Source: Candidatus Tumulicola sp. (GTDB lineage: Bacteria; Vulcanimicrobiota; Vulcanimicrobiia; Eremiobacterales; Eremiobacteraceae). From it: 64,000 nt of DNA. This document shows positions 51,720 through 60,525 of this stretch, piece after piece. Under the pieces are notes generated by a model. It saw nothing but the letters and a program-made list of their open reading frames with translations. It was not told the DNA's origin and searched no databases. The position numbers were made by a program, and so were the translations under genes. Within the stretch, counting starts at the first letter, position 1, and every line of letters starts with the position of its first letter. The stretch spans positions 310,001 through 374,000 of the forward strand of contig DATNNM010000011.1 of the NCBI GenBank assembly GCA_035601835.1, read 5' to 3'.

Positions 51720-52478
51720 ATGCGCCCAAGAATCGCCATCACCGTCGGACCTGACGATGCCGGCAAACCCGGCGCGCGCGCGAAGTATCGCGCCGCCGTG
51801 GAACAGGCCGGCGGCGAGCCGGTGCTGCTGTTCGTCTCGGGCGGCGCCGACGCAGTGGCATCCGCGCTGGAGGCTTTCGATGGGTTGCTGATCCCGGGCG
51901 GCAAGGACATCGCGCCTGAAAGCTACGGGAGCAAGCCGCATCCGCTCGTGGAACCAAGCCCAAAGGAACTCGACGATTTCGAAATCGATGCGGCGCGCAG
52001 CGCCAAGGCATCGGGACTGCCGACGCTTGGCATCTGCCGCGGCATCCAACTGATGAACGTGGCACTGGGCGGCACCCTCTTCGAGGACATCGACGATCAG
52101 TACGACGCGCCGGCCGGCTTCATCGTGCGTCACCAGCAGACGCCGGGAGCGGCGCGCAGCGAGCCGACGCATCCCGTAGACTTGAGCGCAGGCTCGCGAT
52201 TGGCGACTGCGCTTGGCTCGACCACCGTGTCGACAAACTCGCTGCATCACCAGGCGTTGCGCACGGTGGCTTACGATCTGGCCACCGTCGGCAAAACGCG
52301 CGACGGCATCGTCGAAGCCGTGGAATCGCGCGACGAGCACCCGTTCTTCGCCGGCGTGCAATGGCACCCCGAAGAGATGGTCGGGCAGGACGGCCCGAGC
52401 CGTTCGCTGTTCGCCACGCTGGTGGCCAAGGCCGCGGAGCGGGCGCGCAGCCGCAAAGCGACTTCCGGCGCGGGCTAG
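51720..52478 (+). CDS. Class I glutamine amidotransferase-like hydrolase (PuuD/gamma-Glu-GABA hydrolase type)
   Basis: 252 residues of the peptidase C26 group. GGKDIAPESYG (about 60-70) and the nucleophile Cys in LGICRGIQLMNVALGGTLFEDI are followed by the catalytic His and Glu in GVQWHPEEM. H-H-Q (NSLHHQAL) is also typical of PuuD. These enzymes cleave gamma-glutamyl amides in putrescine degradation and similar pathways. No other puu genes are seen. Length normal. Confidence 0.88.
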   Translation: MRPRIAITVGPDDAGKPGARAKYRAAVEQAGGEPVLLFVSGGADAVASALEAFDGLLIPGGKDIAPESYGSKPHPLVEPSPKELDDFEIDAARSAKASGLPTLGICRGIQLMNVALGGTLFEDIDDQYDAPAGFIVRHQQTPGAARSEPTHPVDLSAGSRLATALGSTTVSTNSLHHQALRTVAYDLATVGKTRDGIVEAVESRDEHPFFAGVQWHPEEMVGQDGPSRSLFATLVAKAAERARSRKATSGAG

Positions 52479-52505
52479 GGCGCAAGGCCGTTGAAGCGGT
52501 CGGCG

Positions 52506-53843
52506 ATGCGCGGACTCGAAGCCGCGGTTGGCGCGCTCGAAGTGCGCCTGCTTCCGCCCCTTCAGCGGGCCGCGGACGAACCGCACCTAGCCGCGATCCG
52601 CGCGGCCATCCAGCCCACGTTCTACGTCCTCATCGCCGGCACCGTGATCGCTTTCTTCATGCTGCCGCGCGAGGACGTTTTCGCGCAATTCCTCGATGCG
52701 TACCACGTCGGCTTCGGCGCAATGGGCGTCGCGCTGACGATCTTGCTGGCCAACCATCTCGCTTTGCGTTTCGGCTACAATCAGGCCGCCGCGATCTTGC
52801 TCAGCTTCGCCGCATTCGGCATCTCCCTGCCGCGCCCGATACCCCACGACCCGCTGGTCTTGCTGGGCAACCTATCGGCCAGCAGCCTTTTCCTGGCGCT
52901 CATCGTGAGTCTGGCGACGGGCGAATTTCTGCGCTGGTCGCACCGCCTGATCCGCAACCGCTCGCTGGCGATCGCCGCGGCCGCGATCGCCGCCAGCATC
53001 TTCTTCGGCGGCATCGCGGCGGCGCTCTCGCCTTCACACCTGAGCATCGCCGACGTCGCGCTTGGCATCATCAAGCCGCTGGTCGGCGTCGGGGACACGC
53101 TGCCGGCGCTGCTGCTGGTCGTGTTCCTCCAAGTGCTCCTGTGGAGCGCAGGGGTGCACGGCCCGGCATTCCTTGCTGCGATCACCACCCCGGTATTCCT
53201 CGCTGCGATCGATCAAAACGGCCAGGCCATCATCCACCATCAACAACCCGAGCACATCGTGACCATCACGCTGTTCGTGTTCATTTTCCTCGGCGGCTCG
53301 GGCGCCACGATCTCGCTCAACCTGATGATGCTGGGCTCGAAGATCCCGCGATTGCGCAAGCTCGGCATGGCCTCGCTGCTGCCGAGCTTCCTGAACATCA
53401 ACGAACCGCTGATCTTCGGGATTCCGCTGGTGATGAATCCGTCGTTGACGATCCCGTTCGTCGTCGTGCCCCTGCTCCTCGCGTCGGTGACGTATGGCGC
53501 GATGTGGTTCGGGCTGGTCAACAAGACCACCGTGTTCTTGCCGGGTGCGCTGCCCGCGCCGATCGCCGCATGGCTGACCACCTCGACGGGCCACGGCGAC
53601 TGGCGAGCGGTGCTGCTGCACGGGGACTGGCGAGCGGTGGTGCTCGTGTTCGTCAACTTCGCGATCACGTTTGTCTGCTATCTTCCTTTTTACCGGACTT
53701 TTGAGGAAGCGGTGCGCCAAGCGCCGGCCACCGAAGAGCAATTGGTCAAGACCGCCGAGGCGATCCGCGAGCACGAGCTCGAGGTCGAACGCCACCCGGA
53801 ACGGCAGCCGCACGAGATCCCGCCGGACGAGCCCTTGCGATGA
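52506..53843 (+). CDS. PTS EIIC-like sugar permease (lactose/cellobiose family), stand-alone
   Basis: About 445 residues with ten or more hydrophobic segments. NINEPLIFGIPLVMNPSLTI and FLGGSGATISLNLMMLGSK are the signature motifs of the Lac/Cel EIIC family (substrate-binding Glu and the following GxP). EIIC normally works with EIIA and EIIB. None is present here, and no HPr or EI was seen, so function without phosphotransfer is possible. A 27-base tandem duplication gives HGDWRAVLLHGDWRAVV. The tail (about 40 residues) is charged and helical. ATG 52506 preferred over TTG 52491. Confidence 0.82.
   Translation: MRGLEAAVGALEVRLLPPLQRAADEPHLAAIRAAIQPTFYVLIAGTVIAFFMLPREDVFAQFLDAYHVGFGAMGVALTILLANHLALRFGYNQAAAILLSFAAFGISLPRPIPHDPLVLLGNLSASSLFLALIVSLATGEFLRWSHRLIRNRSLAIAAAAIAASIFFGGIAAALSPSHLSIADVALGIIKPLVGVGDTLPALLLVVFLQVLLWSAGVHGPAFLAAITTPVFLAAIDQNGQAIIHHQQPEHIVTITLFVFIFLGGSGATISLNLMMLGSKIPRLRKLGMASLLPSFLNINEPLIFGIPLVMNPSLTIPFVVVPLLLASVTYGAMWFGLVNKTTVFLPGALPAPIAAWLTTSTGHGDWRAVLLHGDWRAVVLVFVNFAITFVCYLPFYRTFEEAVRQAPATEEQLVKTAEAIREHELEVERHPERQPHEIPPDEPLR
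53592..53645 (+). repeat. 27-base in-frame tandem duplication inside the EIIC gene
   Basis: CACGGCGACTGGCGAGCGGT and CACGGGGACTGGCGAGCGGT start 27 bases apart and differ at one base. It doubles HGDWRAV in the protein without breaking the frame, and lies between two membrane helices, probably in a loop. Confidence 0.8.
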
Positions 53844-55108
53844 AAGCGGTCTTGCGCGGCGCGGCGCAGCGCTTTTCGTTTCCGGCATCCGTCGTGGCAG
53901 CGGCTGAAGGCGCCATCGACGATTGCGCCTCGGCATGGGCAGGGCGCGAGGTCACCGCGCTCGAGGTCACGAGCAAGGTGGTGGCCGCTTTTGCGCGCGC
54001 CGGCCTTGACGACGCTCATCTCGCGGGCAGCACGGGGTACGCTTACCACGATCGCGGCCGCGAAGCATACGAAGCGTTGCTCGCGGAGATCCTCGACGCG
54101 CCGGCTGTCCTTGCGCGCGCGCAGCTGACCAGCGGCACCCAAGCGATCGTGGCCACCATCGCAGCCTTGACGCCTCCGGGCGGCCGCTTGTGCATGCTGA
54201 CCGGCCGGCCCTACGATACGCTTCGCATGGCCCTGGCGGACGCGCCCAACGCCTTGGCCAAAACAGGCGTGCGTTATTCCGAGACGCCGTGGAAAGCCGA
54301 CGAAGAGCTGCACGATGAGGACGTCATCGCGTCGCTTCGAGTCGGCCCCGATGTCGTCTTCATCCAACGCTCCCGCGGTTACGCGCCGCGCCGTTCGCTC
54401 AACATCGCCGACATCGCCAAGCTGGTGGAGCTGAAGCGCGCGCATGCGCCGCGCGCGATCATCGTGGTGGACAACTGTTACGGCGAACTCGTCGAAGCGC
54501 GCGAGCCGGGCGCCGTCGGCGCCGACGTCGCAGTAGGCTCGTTGATCAAGAATCCAGGCGGCGGCATGGCGGCGACGGGCGCCTACGTCGCGGGCACGCC
54601 GGAGCTCGTGGCCCGCGTGGCCGACCGCGTCTTCGCGCCCGGCTTGGGCGGCGCCGTTGGACCGACGCTCGAAGGTCAACGCTGGATGCTCGCCGGTCTG
54701 CACCGAGCCCCGCGCGCGGTGGCGGAAAGTCTAAAAGTCTTGGACTTCGCGGCGGCGCTGTTCGCGCGGCTCGGTTTTGTCGTGTCTCCCAAGACGGGCG
54801 AGCAGCGCACGGATATCATCCAGGCGATACGGTTGAAGAGCGTGACCAACATCGTCGCATTTGCGCGCGGCCTGCAAAAACTGCTGCCCATCAACGCAAG
54901 GGCAGCGCCCGAACCTGGACCGGTACCGGGTTACGCCGAGCCCGTCATCATGGCGGGAGGCGCCTTCGTTTCTGGTTCGACGCTCGAGCTTTCGTGCGAC
55001 GCGCCGCTGCGCGAGCCGTTCGAAATGTATTTGCAGGGCGGCATGGATGCGGGCCACGGCATGCTCGCGACGATGAGCGCGGCGGCCGCCGTCATGGCCC
55101 AATCCTGA
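53840..55108 (+). CDS. PLP-dependent methionine gamma-lyase family protein (aluminium-resistance type)
   Basis: 422 residues. STGYAYHDRGREAYEALLAE, QLTSGTQAIVATIAAL and VVDNCYGELVEAREPGAVGA lead to the PLP lysine in VGSLIKNPGGGMAATGAYVAG. It belongs to the YnbB-like group annotated as methionine gamma-lyase or aluminium resistance protein, a cystathionine-lyase relative. The start overlaps the EIIC stop by four bases (ATGA). Actual substrate not established. Confidence 0.88.
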   Translation: MKAVLRGAAQRFSFPASVVAAAEGAIDDCASAWAGREVTALEVTSKVVAAFARAGLDDAHLAGSTGYAYHDRGREAYEALLAEILDAPAVLARAQLTSGTQAIVATIAALTPPGGRLCMLTGRPYDTLRMALADAPNALAKTGVRYSETPWKADEELHDEDVIASLRVGPDVVFIQRSRGYAPRRSLNIADIAKLVELKRAHAPRAIIVVDNCYGELVEAREPGAVGADVAVGSLIKNPGGGMAATGAYVAGTPELVARVADRVFAPGLGGAVGPTLEGQRWMLAGLHRAPRAVAESLKVLDFAAALFARLGFVVSPKTGEQRTDIIQAIRLKSVTNIVAFARGLQKLLPINARAAPEPGPVPGYAEPVIMAGGAFVSGSTLELSCDAPLREPFEMYLQGGMDAGHGMLATMSAAAAVMAQS

Positions 55109-55144
55109 AGGCCCACGTCGGCGGCGAGAGAATACTCTCCGGTG

Positions 55145-55501
55145 ATGGGGGATCTTCATAGGCGTCACTACGTGCGTGTGTCGGTGTCGCTGCCCGTTGA
55201 ATTCACGCTCGAAGGCGAAGCTGCCGGTCGAGCGGGTTCGGCGCTTGACCTCGGCGCAGGCGGCATGCGCCTGGTCGCCTCGTACGATCTCCCGGCTCAC
55301 GCCGTCCTCGAGATCAAGTTCCGGCTGCCCGGATCGGAACGTTCGATTCGCGCGCGCGGGCGCGCGGTGGCCAGCGCCTTCTTAGGCGGCGAAAAAAAGT
55401 TTCATCACGGGGTCGCTTTCACGTCGATGGATCCCGATGATCGAACTGCTGTTTTGGAATTCGTGGACGCGCAAGACACGCGCCGGCAAACGCGGAGCTA
55501 G
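55145..55501 (+). CDS. PilZ-domain protein
   Basis: 118 residues. RRHYVRVSVSLPVEFTLEGE contains the c-di-GMP-binding RxxxR (RHYVR). The second motif, normally D/NxSxxG, reads DLGAGGMRL with Gly in place of Ser. The beta-barrel pattern follows (EIKFRLPGSERSIRARGRAV). It may bind c-di-GMP weakly or not at all. The stop overlaps the stop of a convergent small gene. Confidence 0.8.
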   Translation: MGDLHRRHYVRVSVSLPVEFTLEGEAAGRAGSALDLGAGGMRLVASYDLPAHAVLEIKFRLPGSERSIRARGRAVASAFLGGEKKFHHGVAFTSMDPDDRTAVLEFVDAQDTRRQTRS

Positions 55502-55707
55502 CGGGGCCTGGACTCTCCTAGGAACCCGTAGAAGTAGTATTCCGACCCGTCAGTCATGGTCACAACCACGCGCGTTTCTTCGTAGGTCGCGCTGGCGACG
55601 CTTTTGCCCGGCATGGTGTCCAGGATGCCTTGGGCAAACTCTCGCTCCGCCTCGCGCAGCGCCACGGGGTCGATGTCCATCATTTCGGATTCATGGAGAT
55701 TTTTCAA
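55498..55707 (-). CDS. Small hypothetical protein, 69 aa
   Basis: Soluble: a helical N-terminus (DIDPVALREAEREFAQGILD) and a beta hairpin (TRVVVTMTDGSEYYFYGFLG) at the end. Slightly reminiscent of KTSC-like domains but not clear. It is convergent with the PilZ gene and shares its last four bases. Confidence 0.5.
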   Translation of the reverse strand: MKNLHESEMMDIDPVALREAEREFAQGILDTMPGKSVASATYEETRVVVTMTDGSEYYFYGFLGESRPR

Positions 55708-55870
55708 GATTGGGACTTCCCTCTATGCTTCTCATCGGCCACCGGGGCCGCAAAGATGAGCGGTATTTCCCGCCAAAGCCGTCACACTTTGAATCACACT
55801 TTGCAGCCGCTCGGTCCCGCAAGACGTAGCGCGGGAACCCCTTTTTCGACCCTCGAACAGCCGCTCGCCG

Positions 55871-56167
55871 ATGTACTGTATCGAAGCGATGAACGGCCCG
55901 CTTGACGGCAAACGCTGGCCGTTTGACGAGGCCATCACGATCGGACGAGATCATGAAAATGCGCAGGCGGTGCTCTCGACCGACCGCAGCGTTTCGCGCC
56001 GCCACGCCAGCGTGAACGTTGAAAACGGCGCGCTTTTCTTGAGCGATCTGGAAAGCAGCAACGGCACATTTCTCGACGGGCGACCCGTGAAAGACCGCAC
56101 GGCCATTGCGACAGGCACGCCGTTCGTGGTCGGTCGCACGCTGCTGCGCGTCCTCGAAATTCCTTGA
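55871..56167 (+). CDS. Stand-alone FHA-domain protein
   Basis: 98 residues, a single FHA domain. TIGRDHEN, DRSVSRRHASVNVE and DLESSNGTFLDGRPV are the conserved phosphothreonine-binding motifs (Gly-Arg, Ser-x-x-His, Asn-Gly). It binds pThr peptides of Ser/Thr kinase partners, none of which is in the window. It overlaps panC by four bases, although there is no obvious functional link to pantothenate synthesis. Confidence 0.9.
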   Translation: MYCIEAMNGPLDGKRWPFDEAITIGRDHENAQAVLSTDRSVSRRHASVNVENGALFLSDLESSNGTFLDGRPVKDRTAIATGTPFVVGRTLLRVLEIP

Positions 56168-57000
56168 GGCGCATAGACAGCATAGCCGAGCTGCGATCGG
56201 CGCGCGATAAGCTTTCCGCGCCGGTTGGATTTGTGCCGACGATGGGAGCGTTGCACGCGGGTCACGAGTCGCTCGTGGCGCGCGCGCGCGCCGAATGCGC
56301 GTCGGTGGTGGTGTCGCTCTTCGTGAACCCGCTGCAGTTCGCGCCAAGCGAAGATTTCGAGCGCTATCCCCGCACGCCAGAAGCCGACAGCGCAAGGCTC
56401 GAGCGCCACGGCGCCGACATCCTGTTCGCGCCCGGCAAGAGCGAGATGTTCCCCCCAAACGCGCAGTTCGCAGTCGTTCCGGGGGCGGTCGCGGCGAGTC
56501 TTGAGGGGCAGCGGCGCCCGCATTTCTTCGGCGGCGTCGCGACCGTCGTGCTCAAGCTGTTCAACATCATCCGGCCGGAGCGCGCCTACTTCGGACAAAA
56601 AGACGCGCAGCAACTCGCTGTCGTGAGACGCATGGTGATCGATCTGGATTTGCCCATCGAAATCGTGGCTTGCGCGACCGTCAGAGAAGACGACGGCCTA
56701 GCGCTGTCGTCGCGCAACGCATACCTCAAGCCGCAGGAGCGAAGCGAAGCGGGGCGCCTTTTTCGCGCACTCCAGCTCGTGGCCCAGCGCCTGAGCAGGG
56801 GTCAGCGCGACGTCTCCGCAGCCCTGCGGGAGGCGGAAGCCGTCTTGCCTCCATTGAAACTAGACTACCTCGCTGTCGTGGACCCAGCGCGCTTCGAACC
56901 CCTCACGGAGGCGCCGGCCGGAGCCGCGCTGCTGGCGGTGGGCGCCGCGTTCGCGGGAGCCACCCGGCTCATCGACAACCTGGAATTCAAAACACCATAA
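56164..57000 (+). CDS. panC: Pantothenate synthetase
   Basis: 278 residues from a TTG that overlaps the FHA stop. It joins pantoate and beta-alanine with ATP. PTMGALHAGH contains the HxGH motif (31-34), LFVNPLQFAPSEDFERYPR binds pantoate, YFGQKDAQQLAVVRRMV and SSRNAYL are also canonical (KMSKS-like SSRN). The following coaBC and coaX give three steps toward coenzyme A in one run. panB and panD are not in view. Confidence 0.95.
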   Translation: MRRIDSIAELRSARDKLSAPVGFVPTMGALHAGHESLVARARAECASVVVSLFVNPLQFAPSEDFERYPRTPEADSARLERHGADILFAPGKSEMFPPNAQFAVVPGAVAASLEGQRRPHFFGGVATVVLKLFNIIRPERAYFGQKDAQQLAVVRRMVIDLDLPIEIVACATVREDDGLALSSRNAYLKPQERSEAGRLFRALQLVAQRLSRGQRDVSAALREAEAVLPPLKLDYLAVVDPARFEPLTEAPAGAALLAVGAAFAGATRLIDNLEFKTP

Positions 57001-57002
57001 GC

Positions 57003-58229
57003 ATGCCGAACGACCAACCCCTGGCCGATCTGAACCGCAAGACGCTGCTCGTGGGCGTGTGCGGCGGCATCGCTGCGTACAAGTGTGCGGGGGTCGTGAG
57101 CGCGTTGCGTCAGGCCGGTGCAGACGTGCACGTCATCCTGACCGAGTCGGCACAGAAATTCATCACGCCGCTCACGTTCCAGGCGGTGTCGAACAACGAC
57201 GTCCACACCGATATGTTCGCGACCGACTCGACATGGGACATCGCGCACATCGGTCTCGTGCGCAAGAGCGAGCTGATGTTGGTGCTCAACGCCACCGCCA
57301 ACACGCTTGCGAAACTCGCGCACGGCATCGCCGACAATCTGCTGACCACGAGCGTGCTCGCGACGCGCCGGCCGGTGCTGGTGGCGCCGGCCATGAACAC
57401 CGCGATGCTCGAAGCCGCGCCGACCCAAGAGAACATCGCCAGTCTCCAAGCGCGCGGTTTTGAGTTCATCGAGCCGGGCGTCGGTTTCTTGGCGTGCGGC
57501 GAAGTCGGCAGCGGCCGTCTGGCGGATGAGGCCGAGATCGTCGCGGCGGTGCGCCGCGTCATCGCCCGCACGCATCAGTTCGAAGGCGTGCGCATGCTCA
57601 TCACGGCGGGGCCGACGCGCGAGTTCGCAGACCCGGCGCGTTTTTTGTCCAATCCCGCCACCGGCCGGATGGGCTTCGCGCTTGCTGCCGAAGCCACGGC
57701 GCGCGGGGCTGACGTCACGGTGGTCTATGGCCCAACCGAATTGCGACCGCCGGCAATCGCCGAGACGGTCGCGGTGACGAGCGCGCGTGAGATGCACGCC
57801 GCCGTGCTGGAACATCTACCGGGTGCGCAGATCTTCATCGGCGCCGCCGCGGTGGCGGACTTTCGGCCCGAGCTTGTCGCTGCGCACAAGGTGAAAAAAG
57901 AATCGGCCGAACTGACCATGACCCTCGCGCGCAATCCCGACATCGTGGCCGACGTCGCCGCGCACGGACCCAAAGGCTGTTTCGTGGTGGGGTTCGCCGC
58001 CGAAACGGATGATATCGAGACGAACGCGCGCGCGAAACTCGAAAGCAAAGGGCTTGATTGCGTGATCGCCAACCGCGTCGGCGGCCCCGACGGCGCGTTC
58101 GGCGCCCGCGAAAATGCGGTGACCATTTTGTGGGGACGCGACGGCCGCCAAGAGGTGCCGCGCGGATCGAAGAGCGCGGTCGCGGCGGCGATTCTCGATC
58201 GTGTCGCGACGTTGCGAGCCGAACGCTGA
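57003..58229 (+). CDS. coaBC: Bifunctional phosphopantothenoylcysteine decarboxylase/synthetase
   Basis: 408 residues. The N-terminal CoaC flavoprotein (VGVCGGIAAYKCAGVVSALR, the conserved PAMNTAM near residue 130, catalytic Cys in GFLACGEVGSGRL) is followed by the CoaB synthetase (ITAGPTREFADPARFLSNPATGRMG, NRVGGPDGAFG). Makes 4'-phosphopantetheine from phosphopantothenate and cysteine. Starts two bases after panC. Confidence 0.96.
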   Translation: MPNDQPLADLNRKTLLVGVCGGIAAYKCAGVVSALRQAGADVHVILTESAQKFITPLTFQAVSNNDVHTDMFATDSTWDIAHIGLVRKSELMLVLNATANTLAKLAHGIADNLLTTSVLATRRPVLVAPAMNTAMLEAAPTQENIASLQARGFEFIEPGVGFLACGEVGSGRLADEAEIVAAVRRVIARTHQFEGVRMLITAGPTREFADPARFLSNPATGRMGFALAAEATARGADVTVVYGPTELRPPAIAETVAVTSAREMHAAVLEHLPGAQIFIGAAAVADFRPELVAAHKVKKESAELTMTLARNPDIVADVAAHGPKGCFVVGFAAETDDIETNARAKLESKGLDCVIANRVGGPDGAFGARENAVTILWGRDGRQEVPRGSKSAVAAAILDRVATLRAER

Positions 58230-58230
58230 C

Positions 58231-59061
58231 GTGCTGCTCGCGATCGAAGTCGGCAATACCAATATCAAATTTGGGCTCTTCGAGACCGAAGGCGCCGCAG
58301 CGGGCACGCTCGTGCATACGTGGCGCTCGGCCACCGACCGCCAACAGACCGGCGACGATCTCGCCGCCTCGATAGACGGCATGCTCCGCTTGAACGGCGT
58401 GAAGCGCAGCGCGGTCACCCGCGTGGCGGTGGCAAGCGTCGTGCCGGCGCTGTATCGCGCGCTCACCGGCATGGCGCAGCGCTATTTCAACTGCAGGCCG
58501 GAGTTCTTGTCGGCGGCGCGCCAGACCATCGTGCCGGTCAAGACTCGGCGCGCCGCGGAGCTCGGCGCGGACCTCATCGGCGGCGCGATCGGCGGCGTGG
58601 TCAAATACGGCGCGCCGCTCATCGTGGTCCAGTTCGGAACCGCCACGACCTTCGCGGCGGTCAACGCGCGCGGCGAGTACATCGGCACTTCGATCGCGCC
58701 TGGCATCGAGGTCTCCGTGGACGCGCTGATCGGACGCGCGGCGAAGCTGATGAGCGTGCCGCTCGTCAAGCCCGAGTCCGCGATCGGCACCGACACGCCG
58801 ACCTCGCTGCAATCCGGCATCATCTTCGGCTTCATGGGACAGGTGGAGTATCTCGTCGCGAAGATCGCGCTCGAAATGGGCGGCCCGCGGCCTACCGTGC
58901 TCGCGACGGGCGGTCTCGCCGACTTGATCGCGCCGCACATGGAGATCTTCCAGGCGAAAGACGAACGCCTCGTGCTCGATGGCATCTACCACTGGGCCGC
59001 GCGCTCGCGCCCGAACGAGGCCAAGCCCGCCGGCGCCGCAGCGCGCAGCCGAGCGAAATAG
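58231..59061 (+). CDS. coaX: Type III pantothenate kinase
   Basis: 276 residues from GTG 58231, one base after the coaBC stop. EVGNTNIKFGLFE is the first ASKHA phosphate loop (D replaced by E at the first position), GADLIGGAIG and QFGTATTFAAVN are the next, and APGIEVSVDALIGRAAKL binds pantothenate. CoaX catalyses the first step of CoA synthesis from pantothenate and is insensitive to CoA feedback. The usual DxGNT reads EVGNT, as in several CoaX. Confidence 0.94.
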   Translation: MLLAIEVGNTNIKFGLFETEGAAAGTLVHTWRSATDRQQTGDDLAASIDGMLRLNGVKRSAVTRVAVASVVPALYRALTGMAQRYFNCRPEFLSAARQTIVPVKTRRAAELGADLIGGAIGGVVKYGAPLIVVQFGTATTFAAVNARGEYIGTSIAPGIEVSVDALIGRAAKLMSVPLVKPESAIGTDTPTSLQSGIIFGFMGQVEYLVAKIALEMGGPRPTVLATGGLADLIAPHMEIFQAKDERLVLDGIYHWAARSRPNEAKPAGAAARSRAK

Positions 59062-59086
59062 CCCGACATTAGTCCAGGAGGAACTC

Positions 59087-59105
59087 GGCTTGGCGAACCC
59101 AAGCC
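59087..59105 (+). promoter_or_regulatory. Hairpin between ribosome site and peroxidase start
   Basis: GGCTTGG-CGAAC-CCAAGCC is a perfect 7-bp stem. AGGAGG (59076-59081) lies 30 bases from the ATG at 59112, so the hairpin separates the two. A TTG at 59090 opens an 11-codon frame that ends at TAG 59123-59125, overlapping the gene start. It may shorten the effective spacing or regulate translation. Confidence 0.45.
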
Positions 59106-59111
59106 TAACCG

Positions 59112-60467
59112 ATGGCTATTCATAGTTGTGTTCTCCACTTGGATCTCAAAGAGGGACTGTCGGGCGGCGCCGGCGGCAAATATCGCCGGATGTTTCCCGA
59201 TCTCGAGGGCTTGAAGGTGGACGAGCCTCTCTTGCTCGCGCTGGGGCGGACCGGCGCCGCGATGGACGTCGTGAGCGATGTCCCCGAGGCGGACAATCCG
59301 CGCATCGCGGCGGGCCACACGATATTCGGCCACATGCTAGCTCACGACGTCACGGCCGACCGCAGCCTGCTGCAGCATCATGCGCGGCTGCGTGAGATCC
59401 GCAATTTCCGGACGCCGGCGCTCGACTTCGAGTCCCTATACGGCGCAGGCCCCGGCGGGGCGCCTTACCTCTACGACGCGGATGACCCGGATAAATTCCT
59501 CTTGGGCAATAACGCTGCAACGGATCAGAACGACCTGCCTCGCAATCGGCAAGGACGCGCATTGCTTGGCGATCCGCGCAACGACGTGCACGGGATCATC
59601 TCCCAGCTGCATCTGACGATGCTGAAGTTCCACAACAAAGTCGTCGACCACGTGCGCAAAGACGGGGCGGCGCCGAGTGAGGCCTTCTCGCAGGCGCAAC
59701 GCAACGTGCGCTGGCATCTGCAGTGGATCGTGCTGCACGAATTTCTGCCGCTCACCGTGGGCGAAGACCTCATGAGCGAGCTGCTGGAGCGAGGTCTTCG
59801 CTATTATCAGACCGGGAGCCGGCCGTTCATCCCGGTCGAGTTCGCCGACGCCGCGTATCGGTTCGGCCACGCGCAGATCCGCGTGAAGTACCGGCTTAAT
59901 GCGAAAACCTTCGCCGAGATATTCCCCGACCTGGCCGGCGGCAGGTTCGTGCCCCCGGAACGAGTCGTCGAGTGGCGTTATTTTCTCGAGCTCGACCCGA
60001 AGACGCGTCCTCAAGCGAGCGCGCGCATCCGCGCGCGCATGGCTCACTCGCTCATCGACTTGCCGGAATCGGTCGTGGGCGCGACCGCCTTGCCCGAGTA
60101 CCACTCGTTGGCGTGCCGCGATCTGCTGCGCGCGAACGCGTTGAATCTCCCGTCCGGCGAATCGGTGGCGCGGCACATCGGCGCCGAACCGCTGGACGCC
60201 GCCGAAGCCGGCCTCGGGGAATACGGGTGGAAAGGCGAGACGCCGCTCTGGTACTACATCCTGCGCGAAGCCGAAGCGAGGCACAACGGCGAGCGCTTGG
60301 GCGAAGTCGGCGGCCGCATCGTCGCCGAGACGTTGATCGGCATCATCGATGCCGATCCGACCTCTTATCGAAGCGCAGACCCTTCATGGCAGCCGGGTTT
60401 GCCGGCCGCTCGCGACGGCGAGTTCACGCTGGCCGACGCCGTGCGGCTGGCCGTTCCGGCCGCATAA
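59112..60467 (+). CDS. Animal-type haem peroxidase family protein
   Basis: 451 residues of the peroxidase-cyclooxygenase superfamily. The distal His78-Asp79 is in MLAHDVTADRS (family G-x-x-x-x-H-D), the catalytic Arg156 in GDPRNDVHGI, and the proximal His253 in AAYRFGHAQIRVKY. NDLPRNRQGRALLGD and LHLTMLKFHNKVVDH are also conserved. Such bacterial peroxidases use H2O2 to oxidise halides or organic substrates. No signal peptide is visible. ATG 59112 is likely though its ribosome site is displaced by a hairpin. It follows coaX at 50 bases. Confidence 0.88.
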   Translation: MAIHSCVLHLDLKEGLSGGAGGKYRRMFPDLEGLKVDEPLLLALGRTGAAMDVVSDVPEADNPRIAAGHTIFGHMLAHDVTADRSLLQHHARLREIRNFRTPALDFESLYGAGPGGAPYLYDADDPDKFLLGNNAATDQNDLPRNRQGRALLGDPRNDVHGIISQLHLTMLKFHNKVVDHVRKDGAAPSEAFSQAQRNVRWHLQWIVLHEFLPLTVGEDLMSELLERGLRYYQTGSRPFIPVEFADAAYRFGHAQIRVKYRLNAKTFAEIFPDLAGGRFVPPERVVEWRYFLELDPKTRPQASARIRARMAHSLIDLPESVVGATALPEYHSLACRDLLRANALNLPSGESVARHIGAEPLDAAEAGLGEYGWKGETPLWYYILREAEARHNGERLGEVGGRIVAETLIGIIDADPTSYRSADPSWQPGLPAARDGEFTLADAVRLAVPAA

Positions 60468-60525
60468 AAATCATGGCACGGCGAGGAGGAAGCGGCGACC
60501 AGTTGGAAGGCCCGGCGCCAGCCGT

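Noticed and set aside
52361..53704. A 447-codon open frame on the plus strand
   Set aside because: Alternative frame of the amidotransferase and EIIC genes, extremely Arg-rich with no motif.
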